DNA from: Amphiura filiformis
Taxonomy: Eukaryota > Echinodermata > Ophiuroidea > Amphilepidida > Amphiuridae
Direction of reading: 5' to 3'
NCBI RefSeq assembly: GCF_039555335.1
Contig: NC_092637.1
Span: 43,292,990-43,356,989, forward strand
DNA: 64,000 bases
Numbering within the stretch: the stretch's first letter is position 1; each line of letters opens with the position of its first letter. Positions 38,301-50,499 of this stretch are shown piece after piece. The notes under the pieces were generated by a model that searched no databases, was not told the origin of the DNA, and saw only the letters and a program-made list of their open reading frames with translations. Position numbers and translations under genes: made by a program.

Positions 38301-41300
38301 AAGCTAAATATTAAATGTATTCATTACGTTACCTCGTGATTTGTTACAAGTCTCTAGTGCAAAGCCAAATATTAAATGTATTCATTACGTTACCTTGTGA
38401 TTTGTCACAAGTCTCTACTAAAGCAAATATTAAATGTATTCATTACGTTACCTTGTGATTTGTCACAAGGCTCTACTACAAATCCAAATATTAAATGTAT
38501 TCATTACGTTACCTTGTGATTTGTCACAAGGCTCTAGTGCAAAGCCAAATATTAAATGTATTCATTACGTTACCTTGTGATTTGTTACAAGTCTCTAGTG
38601 TAAAGCTAAATATTAATTGTATTCATTACGTTACCTTGTGATTTGTCACAAGTCTCTAGTACAAAGCCAAATATTAAATGTATTCATTACGTTACCTTGT
38701 GATTTGTCACAAGTCTCTAGTGCAAAGCCAAATATTAAATGTATTCATTACGTTACCTTGTGATTTGTCACAAGTCTCTAGTGCAAAGCGAAATATTAAA
38801 TGTATTCATTACGTTACCTTGTGATTTGTTACAAGTCTCTAGTACAAAGCCAAATATTAAATGTATTCATTACGTTACCTTGTGATTTGTCACAAGTCTC
38901 TAGTGCAAAGCTAAATATTAAATGTATTCATTACGTTACCTTGTGATTTGTTACAAGTCTCTAGTACAAAGCCAAATATTAAATGTATTCATTACGTTAC
39001 CTTGTGATTTGTCACAAGTCTCTAGTACAAAGCCAAATATTAAATGTATTCATTACGTTACCTTGTGATTTGTTACAAGTCTCTAGTGCAAAGCTAAATA
39101 TTAAATGTATTCATTACGTTACCTCGTGATTTGTTACAAGTCTCTAGTGCAAAGCTAAATATTAAATGTATTCATTACGTTACCTTGTGATTTGTTACAA
39201 GTCTCTAGTGCAAAGCCAAATATTAAATGTATTCATTACGTTACCTTGTGATTTGTCACAAGTCTCTAGTGCAAAGCCAAATATTAAATGTATTCAATAC
39301 GTTACCTCGTGATTTGTTACAAGTCTCTAGTGCAAAGCCAAATATTAAATGTATTCATTACGTTACCTAGTGATTTGTTACAAGTCTCTAGTGCAAAGCC
39401 AAATATTAAATGTATTCATTACGTTACCTTGTGATTTGTCACAAGTCTCTAGTGCAAAGCCAAATATTAAATGTATTCATTACGTTACCTTGTGATTTGT
39501 CACAAGTCTCTAGTGCAAAGCCAAATATTAAATGTATTCATTACGTTACCTCGTGATTTGTTACAAGTCTCTAGTGCAAAGCCAAATATTAAATGTATTC
39601 ATTATATTACCTTGTGATTTATCACAAGTCTCTAGTGCAAAGCCAAATATTAAACGTATTCATTACGTTACCTTGTGATTTGTTACAAGTCTCTAGTGCA
39701 AAGCTAAATATTAAATGTATTCATTACGTTACCTTGTGATTTGTCACAAGTCTCTAGTGCAAAGCCAAATATTAAATGTATTCATTACGTTACCTTGTGA
39801 TTTGTTACAAGTCTCTAGTGCAAAGCTAAATATTAAATGTATTCATTACGTTACCTTGTGATTTGTCACAAGTCTCTAGTGCAAAGCCAAATATTAAATG
39901 TATTCATTACGTTACCTTGTGATTTGTCACAAGTCTCTAGTGCAAAGCCAAATATTAAATGTATTCATTACGTTACCTTGTGATTTGTCACAAGTCTCTA
40001 CTAAAGCCAAATATTAAATGTATTCATTACGTTACCTTGTGATTTGTTACAAGTCTCTAGTGCAAAGCCAAATATTAAATGTATTCATTATGTTAACTTG
40101 TGATTTGTCACAAGGCTCTAGTGCAAAGCCAAATATTAAATGTATTCATTACGTTACCTTGTGATTTGTCACAAGTCTCTACTACAAAGCCAAATATTAA
40201 ATGTATTCATTACGTTACCTTGTGATTTGTCACAAGTCTCTAGTGCAAAGCCAAATATCAAATGTATTTATTACGTTACCTTGTAATTTGTCACAAGTCT
40301 CTAGTACAAAGCCAAATATTAAATGTATTCATTACGTTACCTTGTGATTTGTCACAAGTCTCTAGTGCAAAGCCAAATATTAAATGTATTCAATACGTTA
40401 CCTCGTGATTTGTTACAAGTCTCTAGTGCAAAGCCAAATATTAAATGTATTCATTACGTTACCTTGTGATTTGTTACAAGTCTCTAGTGCAAAGCCAAAT
40501 ATTAAATGTATTCATTACGTTACCTTGTGATTTGTCACAAGTCTCTAGTGCAAAGCCAAATATTAAATGTATTCAATACGTTACCTCGTGATTTGTTACA
40601 AGTCTCTAGTGCAAAGCCAAATATTAAATGTATTCATTATGTTAACTTGTGATTTGTCACAAGTCTCTAGTGCAAAGCCAAATATTAAATGTATTCATTA
40701 CGTTACCTTGTGATTTGTCACAAGTCTCTACTACAAAGCCAAATATTAAATGTATTCATTACGTTACCTTGTGATTTGTTACAAGTCTCTAGTGCAAAGC
40801 TAAATATTAAATGTATGCATTACGTTACCTTGTGATTTGTTACAAGTCTCTAGTGCAAAGCCAAATATTAAATGTATTCATTACGTTACCTTGTGATTTG
40901 TCACAAGTCTCTACTACAAAGCCAAATATTAAATGTATTCATTACGTTACCTTGTGATTTGTTACAAGTCTCTAGTGCAAAGCCAAATATTAAATGTATT
41001 CATTATGTTAACTTGTGATTTGTCACAAGGCTCTAGTGCAAAGCCAAATATTAAATGTATTCATTATGTTAACTTGTGATTTGTCACAAGTCTCTAGTGC
41101 AAAGCCAAATATTAAATGTATTTATTACGTTACCTCGTGATTTGTCACAAGTCTCTAGTGCAAAGCCAAATATTAAATGTATTCATTACGTTACCTTGTG
41201 ATTTGTTACAAGTCTCTAGTGCAAAGCCAAATATTAAATGTATTCATTACGTTACCTTGTGATTTGTCACAAGTCTCTAGTGCAAAGCTAAATATTAATT

Positions 41301-42512
41301 GTATTCATTACGTTACCTTGTGATTTGTCACAAGTCTCTAGTGCAAAGCCAAATATTAAATGTATTCATTATATTACCGTGTGATTTGTTACAAGTCTCT
41401 AGTGCAAAGCCAAATATTAAATGTATTTATTACGTTACCTTGTGATTTGTTACAAGTCTCTAGTGCAAAGCTAAATATTAAATGTATTCATTACGTTACC
41501 TCGTGATTTGTTACAAGTCTCTAGTGCAAAGCCAAATATTAAATGTATTCATTACGTTACCTTGCGATTTGTCACAAGTCTCTAGTACAAAGCCAAATAT
41601 TAAATGTATTCATTACGTTACCTTGTGATTTGTCACAAGTCTCTAGTGCAAAGGCAAATATTAAATGTATTTATTACGTTACCTTGTGATTTGTTACAAG
41701 TCTCTAGTGCAAAGCCAAATATTAAATGTATTCATTACGTTACCTTGTGATTTGTCACAAGTCTCTAGTGCAAAGCCAAATATTAAATGTATTTATTACG
41801 TTACCTCGTGATTTGTTACAAGTCTCTAGTGCAAAGCCAAATATTAAATGTATTCATTACGTTACCTTGTGATTTGTCACAAGTCTCTAGTGCAAAGCCA
41901 AATATTAAATGTATTCATTACGTTACCTTGTGATTTGTCACAAGGCTCTAGTGCAAAGCCAAATATTAAATGTATTCATTATGTTAACTTGTGATTTGTC
42001 ACAAGGCTCTAGTGCAAAGCCAAATATTAAATGTATTCATTATGTTAACTTGTGATTTGTCACAAGTCTCTAGTGCAAAGCCAAATATTAAATGTATTCA
42101 TTACGTTACCTCGTGATTTGTTACAAGTCTCTAGTGCAAAGCCAAATATTAAATGTATTCATTACGTTACCTCGTGATTTGTCACAAGTCTCTAGTGCAA
42201 AGCCAAATATTAAATGTATTTATTACGTTACCTCGTGATTTGTTACAAGTCTCTAGTGCAAAGTCAAATATTAAATGTATTCATTATGTTAACTTGTGAT
42301 TTGTCACAAGTCTCTAGTGCAAAGCCAAATATTAAATGTATTCATTACGTTACCTTGTGATTTGTCACAAGTCTAGTGCAAAGCCAAATATTAAATGTGT
42401 TCATTACGTTACCTTGTGATTTGTCACAAGTCTCTAGTGCAATGTCAAATAATAAATGTATTCATTACGTCACCTTGTGATTTGACACAATATAAGGCTT
42501 TAGTGCAAAGCC
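32303..42512. repeat. 61-bp satellite B, about 165 monomers
   Basis: Continuous head-to-tail array of a 61-bp monomer containing AAATATTAAATGTATTCATT, ACGTTACC and CTTGTGATTTGTCACAAG. The last is a 7-bp inverted repeat with a 4-bp loop. The common variant GTTACAAG replaces one base of the right arm. Monomers at the left edge (to about 33090) carry a private AAATGGATTC variant, and the array decays at 42350-42512. A block of about 3.35 kb (about 55 monomers) is tandemly duplicated (roughly 34875-38228 and 38228-41630). The monomer is 1 mod 3 in length and has no coding potential. Confidence 0.97.
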
Positions 42513-42897
42513 AAGATGACCCAATAAAATAAACGCGTGCAGTCATGTAGTTTGTATAACCGTCGCCTGGGGGCATGCACTTAGTCATTAAGTATTAACC
42601 ATCTCACTACACAGAGTATGCTACAGGCATCGTTTACTACGTAAGTTATTACCATGAATTTGGTTCAAAAGAGGCTTTAATGTGCTATATTGTTCTGTAA
42701 GGCCCTTGTGACCTAATATGTTACCCGCGTCGCGCATCTATAAATGTCGGTATCAAGGTATATAGAACCGTTAAACCGAGTCGATCATCTAATGTCGATA
42801 CGAAGGTATAAAGAATCTATTTTAGCCGACTCGTGCGTATTTATAAATACGTATTTATGAATATAGTCGAAGGTAGCTGATGAAGAACCTATTCAAG
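42513..42897. other. Spacer between satellite B and the GPCR gene
   Basis: Single-copy-looking sequence that would hold the 3' end of the minus-strand receptor gene. TCGATCATCTAATGTCGATA-like words occur. No polyadenylation signal is assigned. Confidence 0.4.
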
Positions 42898-44429
42898 TTA
42901 CTCGTCAAATCGGTCGGCTAATATCGATGCCAGTGTATAAACAAACGGATTTATAGCTGAATTGATGGGTAGTATCAACCCGACAGTCCAAGCATACATT
43001 TCAGGCCCAACAGTAACCGCACCACACTGTACAAGCAAACAAACAAAGGCAAGTGGCACCCAGCAGAAGAAATCCGTCAAAACCACTACAGACATTTTAT
43101 AAGCCATCCTCAATTCTATATTTTTTGCAGTGCTTTTGATATTAGCGCTAGAGACACGTGCTCTTTGAAATATTAGAATATAGAATATAGCTATTGCCAA
43201 AAAGCATACCAGATTGAGTCCAATAAACATGATTATTGATAAGTAACTGGCTAATACATGTCCTGACATTTCAGAAACTTGGTAAATAATTGTTTCATTG
43301 AATGCCCAGCTGGTGAGGCCCCATTCCCAGTATACACCTCCTTCATAAACCTCGTTCACATACTTATTCTCATACCTTCTGTACTGCAATGAGTACACGT
43401 GCCTTGTAAACGAAACAGAGTCTGCTTTTTGTACGACAGTTACCCGTTTAACTATCGGTAGACCGACACAAACTTCGGAAATATCATAACCTCTTGGAAC
43501 ATATATTTCTAATAAAATCGATCCAAAAGAAAGCAATAATGCAACCAACCAACAAACTGACAGACAAATCTTCATCCTGGTATAACCTAATCCATGATTG
43601 ATACCTAACGGATATCTGACTCCAAGATATCTATCGATAGCTATTAGTAAAACCAAAAATATAGACGCTTCACTTGAAAGTGTGGACAAAACTGCAGCTG
43701 CCTTGCAGAGAGAACCGTTAGTCCATATATTTGAAAAACTTGGAAAGTAATCAGCGTAATACAAATCTGCGGAGGTTAAGATGACCATGTCAATTCCCAT
43801 TAAAAGGTCCGAAAAGGAAAGATTTAATATCAGTGTATTTTGAGTGTTTTCATCTTCGTCTGTAAGAAATCTTTGTTTAATGACGCACATATTAAATCCA
43901 ACCGAAACTAAACCAACAATCCACATCGTCACTCTTAACATTATATTGGGTAGCATCCGTTTACATGTCAAGTACGAAGGCCGAGCATTTCTTGGAAGGC
44001 ACGAAAGATTATTATTCATAAAACAACATGGGGCGTATTCGTCAACAAAAATTGTCATGTTATTCAAACCAGAAAATGACTTTATTGTTAATGACTTCAG
44101 TGGATTACCCCTTAAGTCAAAAGTGACGTTATGTTGCCAAGTCTGCGAACCAATATGATTGAATATATTTTGAATACGATTATTTGATACATTTAAAATA
44201 CTGAAATATCCTGCATTCTGTAAAATTATATTGACTTCAAACTGAGTTAGTTTGTTATCTTGAAGATCCAATACATCGAGATGTTTCAATCCAATAAAAG
44301 TATCATTATCAAGTTCTGAAATATTATTATTGGACATTTTTAGGATTATCAGACTGTTTAAGTGTTTGAAAACACCTTTCTCAATCTTAGAAATGTTGTT
44401 TGAATTCATGTAAAGAATATTAAGACCAT
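42898..44429 (-). CDS. LRR-GPCR, C-terminal part: last LRRs and seven-helix domain
   Basis: The downstream segment of the receptor. It starts with about four LRRs, then a cysteine cap (PCCFMNN...CLPR...LTC) and a class A seven-helix domain. TM2 holds LSFSD, ECL1 ends in the conserved GSLCK cysteine, TM3 runs STLSSEASIFLVLLIAIDRY with the DRY triplet, TM4 has its Trp, TM6 has FFCWVP and TM7 ends NPFVY. These fit relaxin-receptor/GRL101-type LRR receptors at the plasma membrane. ECL2 is long (about 75 residues) and the tail after NPFVY is only about 13 residues, so a cytoplasmic exon could be missing or the tail is naturally short. The ligand is unknown. It is in a different frame from the LRR segment upstream; the switch lies near 44426-44434. 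Confidence 0.85.
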
Positions 44430-46635
44430 AAAACCTTGAAATGCTCCAGTAGGAAGCAGTCTAATATTATTATATTGTAATTGCAGCATTTTTAAGTTTT
44501 CAAAACTTTGTAAACTGTAAAAACTTGATTCTAATAGGACGTTATTTTGAAGTCTCAACTGTATCAAATTGATGCATTGACACAGAGGAGGCAACATGAT
44601 TAAAACGTTGTTTTCCAAGGACAAGGATTCTAGGGAAACTAATGGTGTAAAGATCTCCATTGGTAAAATTCCTAATTTATTGCAACACAGATATAGAATA
44701 CGAAGCTTAATTGTAAAATGAAACATGTCCTCAGATAGGTTTACAATATTATTCCCTGATAACGAAACAAATTCTACATTTTGGAGTGAGTCAAAAATCC
44801 CAACATTATATTCTTTCAAGAAATTACGGTTCAGTTCGATAGCTTCTAATTTAATAAGAGTGTCAAAAATACCACCAGGGAGCACGGATAGTTTATTGTG
44901 TGAAAGTGAAAGGATTGTTAGAGCCGTTGTTGAAAAGAATATATTTGTTTGTAATATTTCTAAGTGATTATTGTTTAGAAGTAAAACTTCTAAGACCACC
45001 ATAGCTTGAAAACTCGTATTGGGTAAAATCCGTAACTGGTTCCAACCGAGATTAAGTTCAATTAGTCCATGTAGAGTATCAAATATTCCCAGCGGTAAAT
45101 CAATTAGTTCATTGCCCAGAATATTAAGTCGCTGTAACGAGGTAAGATCACGAAATGTGTCGTTATCTAGAATAGTAATATCATTATATTCCATGTCCAG
45201 AATCATCATCTCGTATTTATGGTGAAAAAGATTAGCGGGTATCAGAGATAACATATTGTTTGAGATATCCAGCACTCTCAATTTTAATGACGCAAAAGCA
45301 TCGGTTTCCAAAGAAGAAATTCTATTTCTGTGAGCAGACACATATTGGATGTTTGTCAAAGCTGATATATTCGGAAAACTTATCATATCGTTTTGGTCAA
45401 TTTGTAGATACGACAGATGTAAGGTCGAAGAAAAAATTAAACCTGGTAATTCTACTAAGAAATTTTCACGCAGGTTCAGAACGAGTAAACTCATTAGATT
45501 ATGGAAAATATCTACAGGTAAAGTTGTAATTTGATTGTTATGTAAATGTATTAGCTGCAGCTGCGTCAGCTGGCTAAACATATGTGATGGTAAATCATCG
45601 AGATTATTGATTCCAAGATGCACGGAAATCAGATTTAAAGTCACGTTAAAAAGACCGCTAGGGATTGACAATATATTGTTGCTATATGCCGAAAATGATC
45701 CTAGTTTTACTAATGTTAGTTTCGGTAACGTCGTTAATTTATTGTCAGATATGTTCAGGAAATATAAATTGTCAAGTTCGTCAAAAATATGATCTGATAA
45801 ATCTGCTATCTTATTAGAATTTATAGTAAGAACTCTTACTTGTCTGAGGTTTCTAAATGAATTCACGGATAATTCAATGAGATTATTTTGTTTCAAATGT
45901 AGAACTTCAAGATTAATAGTCATGTTAAAAGTATCACTGGGGATTGACAATATGTTGTTGTCAGTTGCCTGAAATTCTCTCAGATTTACTAACTTTAATA
46001 TTGGCAATGTTGTCAATTTATTGTCAGATAGGTTCAGGAATTGTAAATTATCAAGGTCGTCAAAAATATGGTCTGGTAAATGGGTTATCTTATTAGAGTT
46101 TAAAGTGAGATACCTTAATCGTCTAAGATTCCGAAATAAAAGCGATGGTAATAGAGTAAGATTATTTTGTTCCAAATATAGAAAGTCAAGCTGAATAGTT
46201 GTATTGAATAATCCCTCTTGTATATTAATAAGATTGTTATACCTGAATTTAAGCTCGTAAATGCCGACACTATGAGTGAACGTTCCGGCTGTCATTGAGG
46301 TTAATCTATTGCCGTCTATCCATAACATCTTTAGCGTTAAAATGATAAATTTCGGCAATTGAGTCAAATAATTGAAAGACAAGTCAAGAAACTCTAATCG
46401 AACAAGATTATTAAAAATATCACTTGGTAAAGTAACAAGCTCGTTAGATCTAAGTCCAAGATCTGTTAGGTTTGTTAAGTCACCAAATACACCTGATGGT
46501 AAGGTAAGAAGATCGTTTTCATCCAGTCTTAATACTGTTAGATTCACAGTTGATTTGTAAATACTGTCTGGTATTGATATTAGTTTATTACCATATGTTA
46601 TTAAATAATTTAATTTTACCTGATCTACAAAGATA
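44430..46635 (-). CDS. LRR-GPCR, central part: about 30 leucine-rich repeats
   Basis: About 735 residues of nearly unbroken 24-residue LRRs (LxxLxLxxNxLxxLPxxxF). This is the extracellular ligand-binding solenoid of the receptor. Frame analysis shows LRR sequence upstream of the first in-frame start back to about 46635, so the true segment joins the N-terminal part. A four-LRR block of 93 residues is duplicated in tandem (LNSNKITHLPDHIF versus INSNKIADLSDHIF, about 279 bp apart). The lack of introns over this length is unusual for LGR-type receptors, whose LRRs are often one per exon. Many N-glycosylation sequons are present (NLT, NMT, NVT). Confidence 0.85.
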
Positions 46636-46642
46636 TTTTTTT

Positions 46643-47563
46643 ATGCAACGTGGTAAGCTTATTATGTGCTAAATTTATGAACCTCAACTTCTTTAGACCA
46701 TGAAAAATATGTTCAGGCAACACTTCAATTTCATTGTAGTCCATTTCCAACTTCCGCAAGGATTTAAAACACCAAAATGATTCTGGCTTTACGGTGCTTA
46801 TTTCATGGTTATATAAAGATAAACCTGCTATGTTTGGATCGCACATAAGCAAAGCACTATCCTTTTCCCTTGTGCATTCTGTTAACCAGATCTTGTGATC
46901 CAAAGAACAAGTGCAATTATTCGGGCATTTGATTTCATACTGGTACATTAACATTCGAATAGTTGTATCTCTAAACTTGAATGTTAACTCTTGCAACAAG
47001 GATTCCCTCGGATGAAGCCGTTCGACTCTCTGAAACTCGGTAAGACTGCAATTGTCTTGTTGAGTACCAATTGTATCTCTGGCACTATGAGAAATGATGC
47101 TAAATTCGATGTACATCATTGTGAAATGAAACACTAGGGATGTCCCTATTAGCGTTGTTCTACAAGAATTGACAGGGAAAGATATTATATTTGTTGCAGA
47201 ACTACCTTCCTGGTCAAATTGTTCCACAAAAAACATGGAATAATTGTAATTTGCGTCTATGTTTTGTATATCGATAATAAACCAAGAACGAAATCCAGCT
47301 TTAATCGTTAGAGTACATTCAGAATCGGCTCCAACAACGAGAAACCTGTTTTTATCACTTACCAAAATATGTAGTTTTGAACAAGAGTTTTCTGCAGGAC
47401 TCAAGTAATACCCTATACCGTATGAATCAAATAAGCTCTTGCCCCAAAAAGAAGACCCCAAAAACTCACTACTTTGAGAAATTGAAGCACAAGCGTCAGC
47501 TGGCAATGGTAGGAATATAAGTAAAGCTAAACAGCTTAGAATACGAACAACTGTGCAATCCAT
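46643..47563 (-). CDS. LRR-GPCR, N-terminal part: signal peptide, CUB-like region, first LRRs
   Basis: The start at 47563 is preferred over an upstream in-frame ATG at 47662, because a signal peptide follows it directly (MDCTVVRILSCLALLIFLPL, then ADACAS). About 180 residues of beta-rich sequence with spaced cysteines follow; a CUB-like fold is possible but not proven. Next comes an LRR N-cap (CPNNCTCSLDHKIWLTEC) and two to three LRRs. The frame breaks in a run of seven A (minus strand) at 46636-46642, and LRR sequence resumes in another frame immediately after. Either an indel in this homopolymer or a real mutation explains it. Confidence 0.75.
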
Positions 47564-47844
47564 TGTTTTCCTTTGTAGGCGACTTGATGTTAACGTCACT
47601 GATGTTATTACGGCATAACCAATGTATATGTGAGTGATCTGATATCTGCAAACGATAAACAAACAACGTTATAGAGCGAATTTATACAGGTTTTTTTAGT
47701 GTGCTGTTGCTGTTCATTGCAATATGTCGTTTCAAATGATTATGCCTAGGTCTATGTCAACTCAGCCTCTCTACTAAATTGCTAACATTAAGCACAATAC
47801 AACGGTTGGACGTCCGACAGGACATTTAGTTTTTCATTGGAATT
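47564..47844. other. Upstream region of the LRR-GPCR
   Basis: Holds the 5' flank of the receptor gene. An open frame continues 33 codons upstream of the chosen start. No core promoter element can be assigned with confidence. Confidence 0.4.
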
Positions 47845-48261
47845 CAGGTAGGGTTTGACGTGCTGGGTTTCTTCTGGGAGTCTTTTTAGATGACCTACCC
47901 AGTTTAATCTTCTTCCTTTGATGGTTTTGCTCCATGGTTCAGTATTATTTTGTGTTTGTATAGATCAGCATTTGTCATTTTGTGATATTGTTCTTCGAAG
48001 TAGAGTTCTTTGAAAAACATCAACTTTATGTTCTAGATTTTTTGTCAGTGTCCATAATTCACTGGTGTATAGAAAAATGGACCCTACATATACATTAAAA
48101 ATTCTCATTTTTGTTGTAATGTTTGCTCTTTTGCTTTGGAGAAATTGTTTGAGTTGATTATATGATGCTATTGCGGGACATTTTCTCTTTTTTTATATCT
48201 TCAATAGTATCCAGTAATGATCCTAAGTATTTACATGTTTTCCAGTCTGATGGAGCATATT
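47845..48261 (-). pseudogene. Non-LTR retrotransposon, reverse-transcriptase C-terminal fragment
   Basis: Translation of the minus strand gives KYAPSDWKTCKYLGSLLD, then after a frameshift near 48185 SKRANITTKMRIFN, FLYTSELWTLTKNLEHK and VFQRTLLRR. After an in-frame stop it gives GRRLNWVGHLKRLPEET. This is the conserved C-terminal end of LINE reverse transcriptases (thumb and RT-adjacent region) seen across invertebrates. One frameshift and one stop make it dead, and the 5' part is lost. A MITE interrupts it at 48262-48490. Confidence 0.85.
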
Positions 48262-48490
48262 TGTAGCCCTACCACAGGGCCTTTTTTTATTACACATTAT
48301 ATACACCATGCTATATACTGAAAACTGCTAAAAACCCAGTGACAGCTCACAACCCACTAACCGCTGCCCCGAGATAAAAGGGGAATTTATAGCAGTCACT
48401 GGCAGCAGCTCTCTGAACATAGCCAGGTTTTATGATATAGCATGGTTTTGGATCACCACAGTCAAAAGGCCCTATACTAGTAGGGCTACA
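48262..48490. mobile_element. 229-bp MITE inserted into the LINE fragment
   Basis: The ends TGTAGCCCTACCACAGGGCC and (from the right) TGTAGCCCTACTAGTATAGG are inverted repeats of about 27 bp. The LINE-derived ATATT / TATTT sequence continues on both sides, consistent with a short TAT-type duplication. No coding capacity. Confidence 0.75.
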
Positions 48491-48561
48491 TATTTGTGTA
48501 CATATAAATCACTTCAAATGTAAAAAAAAAAAAAACCTGATCGTAAAATAATATTTTATTA

Positions 48562-48982
48562 GATATATGTGACGTGTCATGTCAAACGGAAACACTTCTG
48601 GGCAGTTATCAATTTTGAGGTTTTACATATCTTAAATATAGAGATATTTTGCTCCACAACGCTGTTTTCCCCACTGAAATTGGACATTCCTAAGCGAAGA
48701 TATTGAGTTTGTAAATTAAAATATTATAAAATTGGAAATTGAGATATCGGCCTTTAAAAATATTATTGATAATGTTTAGAGTAGGAATTACCTTGAAAAA
48801 TGTCTCAAAAAAATACAAGATGCCAGTTATATTCCGGTCTGAAACTGTCAGACAATATTTCTAACATAATAACAACACAAATTCGCAACAAACCCAAATT
48901 GTGAAAAAATTTGTGGCAATATCTCCCTTTACGACCCTGCCCAAAAGTGTCTCCTTTTGACATATGACAGGTCACATATTTG
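48562..48982 (-). mobile_element. 421-bp MITE, dispersed family (copy 1)
   Basis: The ends ATATGTGACGTGTCATGTCA and (from the right) AATATGTGACCTGTCATATG form about 40-bp inverted repeats including GGGCAG. Related copies lie at 57945-58345 and 63140-63432 in the opposite orientation. All share TCAGACCGGAATATAACTG (or its complement) and GGCCGATATCTCAATTTCC. Confidence 0.8.
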
Positions 48983-49089
48983 CTACTTACCAAGCCTTTG
49001 TCTTACATGGAATCAGACGTGTAAATGATAGGTAACAGACAACAAATAGCGTGTAAAGACAATTCTACTGATCCTTTCACTGACAAGGT

Positions 49090-49481
49090 TAGGCCGTGTA
49101 CAATTAATATTTTGGTTCTCGTCCCTCCCTCCTCAATTTCTGGGATTTGTCAGATTTTTTTTTTTTTAGATTTTGTAATTTTTTAGACTTTGGAATGATT
49201 TATGAAATCTTCATACATATAAATAAGTTTATTAGAGAACAAGCATCACTTCCAAGTCTTTTTGTGGTACTCTAGGGGGTTTATCCCTCAGAATCCCACA
49301 TTTGAAAAAAAAAAAAAAAGGCCTCATCGTTTCCTCAAGCACTGTTGGAGAAGACCGAAAACTACTGACAATGCTAATTTTACATTGGGAAAAAAAAAAA
49401 AAAAAAAAAACACCTCCCTCCCTCATCAATTCATGAAAATCCTCTGGACGAGAACCAAAACATTAATTTTATACGGCCTTA
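49090..49481. mobile_element. ~390-bp MITE-like element
   Basis: The left end TAGGCCGTGTACAATTAATA...TTGGTTCTCGTCC is mirrored by GGACGAGAACCAAAACATTA...ACGGCCTTA at the right. Long A/T homopolymers inside create false short frames. Confidence 0.7.
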
Positions 49482-50160
49482 CAGATTGAAATGCTTGTCT
49501 CCGTCGCTATGCACGCACTGACAAAATTAAGATAGATATTTTTACTTCCTACGTCGATAAATACGATCGTATTGATTGGTCAAAAACAGGTGGTGTATGA
49601 CGTGCAGTCCCTAAATTCAGTAAATTTTCATCGTCAACCGTGTAATTGAATGGGATTATTTTGAAATTTTAAAACGCTTGAAATATCACAAACAAATAGG
49701 CCTATGTTGATAAATAATATAAATACAAGTTAAAACCGTTGGGGTTCGATAATGAACCCCACAAAACTAACCGAGTAGGTGGAAAATGCCATACGGCCGG
49801 GCGGTTTCACGAGTTGCCGGCGCGATCATGTCATCCGCCGCCTGGTCAAAAACAAGCTTTCGAAATCAGTGGGTACGCCTTTTCTAGCCGAACAATAGAG
49901 GCTCTGCATGCTTTTATCGATTGGCTCCAAACAAAGGATTTTACCGGTGTCCTTCACCGTAATCACGCAGTCCGTTCAATCAAATATTGTCATCAACCTA
50001 TTTGATCGTAGTGCATTTGTTATGTGTGTCAGACTAACTGTCGTGGTAGTTGCAATCATGCTTTTGTTGAATGCATTTGAGAAGTCTGCCATATTTACGG
50101 TATGATACGTCATATGCACAACCGCTATTCTGGTGACAAAACGGAAAACGTTATTGCATT
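49482..50160. other. Intergenic, no gene seen
   Basis: Mixed sequence; overlapping frames of 88 and 65 codons at 49739-50105 have no recognisable features. Confidence 0.35.
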
Positions 50161-50186
50161 CCAGCGCCTAATGGCAAAATCGATTT

Positions 50187-50287
50187 TTTTAAATATCAAT
50201 ATTTTTAAATATCGATATTTTTGGATATCGATATTTTTGGATATCAATATTTATAAATATCGATATTTTTAAATATCGATTTATAAT
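50187..50287. repeat. ~16-bp tandem palindromic repeat
   Basis: About six units of AAATATCGATATTTTT and variants (AAATATCAATATTTTT, GGATATCGATATTTTT). Each unit is close to self-complementary, so the whole patch can fold in many registers. Confidence 0.85.
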
Positions 50288-50499
50288 TACAATTATAACG
50301 CTACCTGCGATTTGCTTTGAACTGGAATTAATTTCGGATAATATAAGACAAACTTGCATTTGCTTTCTTGTCTATTAAACAATTGTAAAATGCAAACGCT
50401 ACTGGTCGCCAGATGTACTCTGGACTGAAATTTCAGATAATTGCATTTCACTAAAGAAAGCAAACTCTTATAGCATTTATCTGTAGTTTATCAATAATG

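Noticed and set aside
32303..42512. Possible CRISPR-like array
   Set aside because: Monomers abut with no unique spacers, and the context is animal DNA with introns. It is a satellite.
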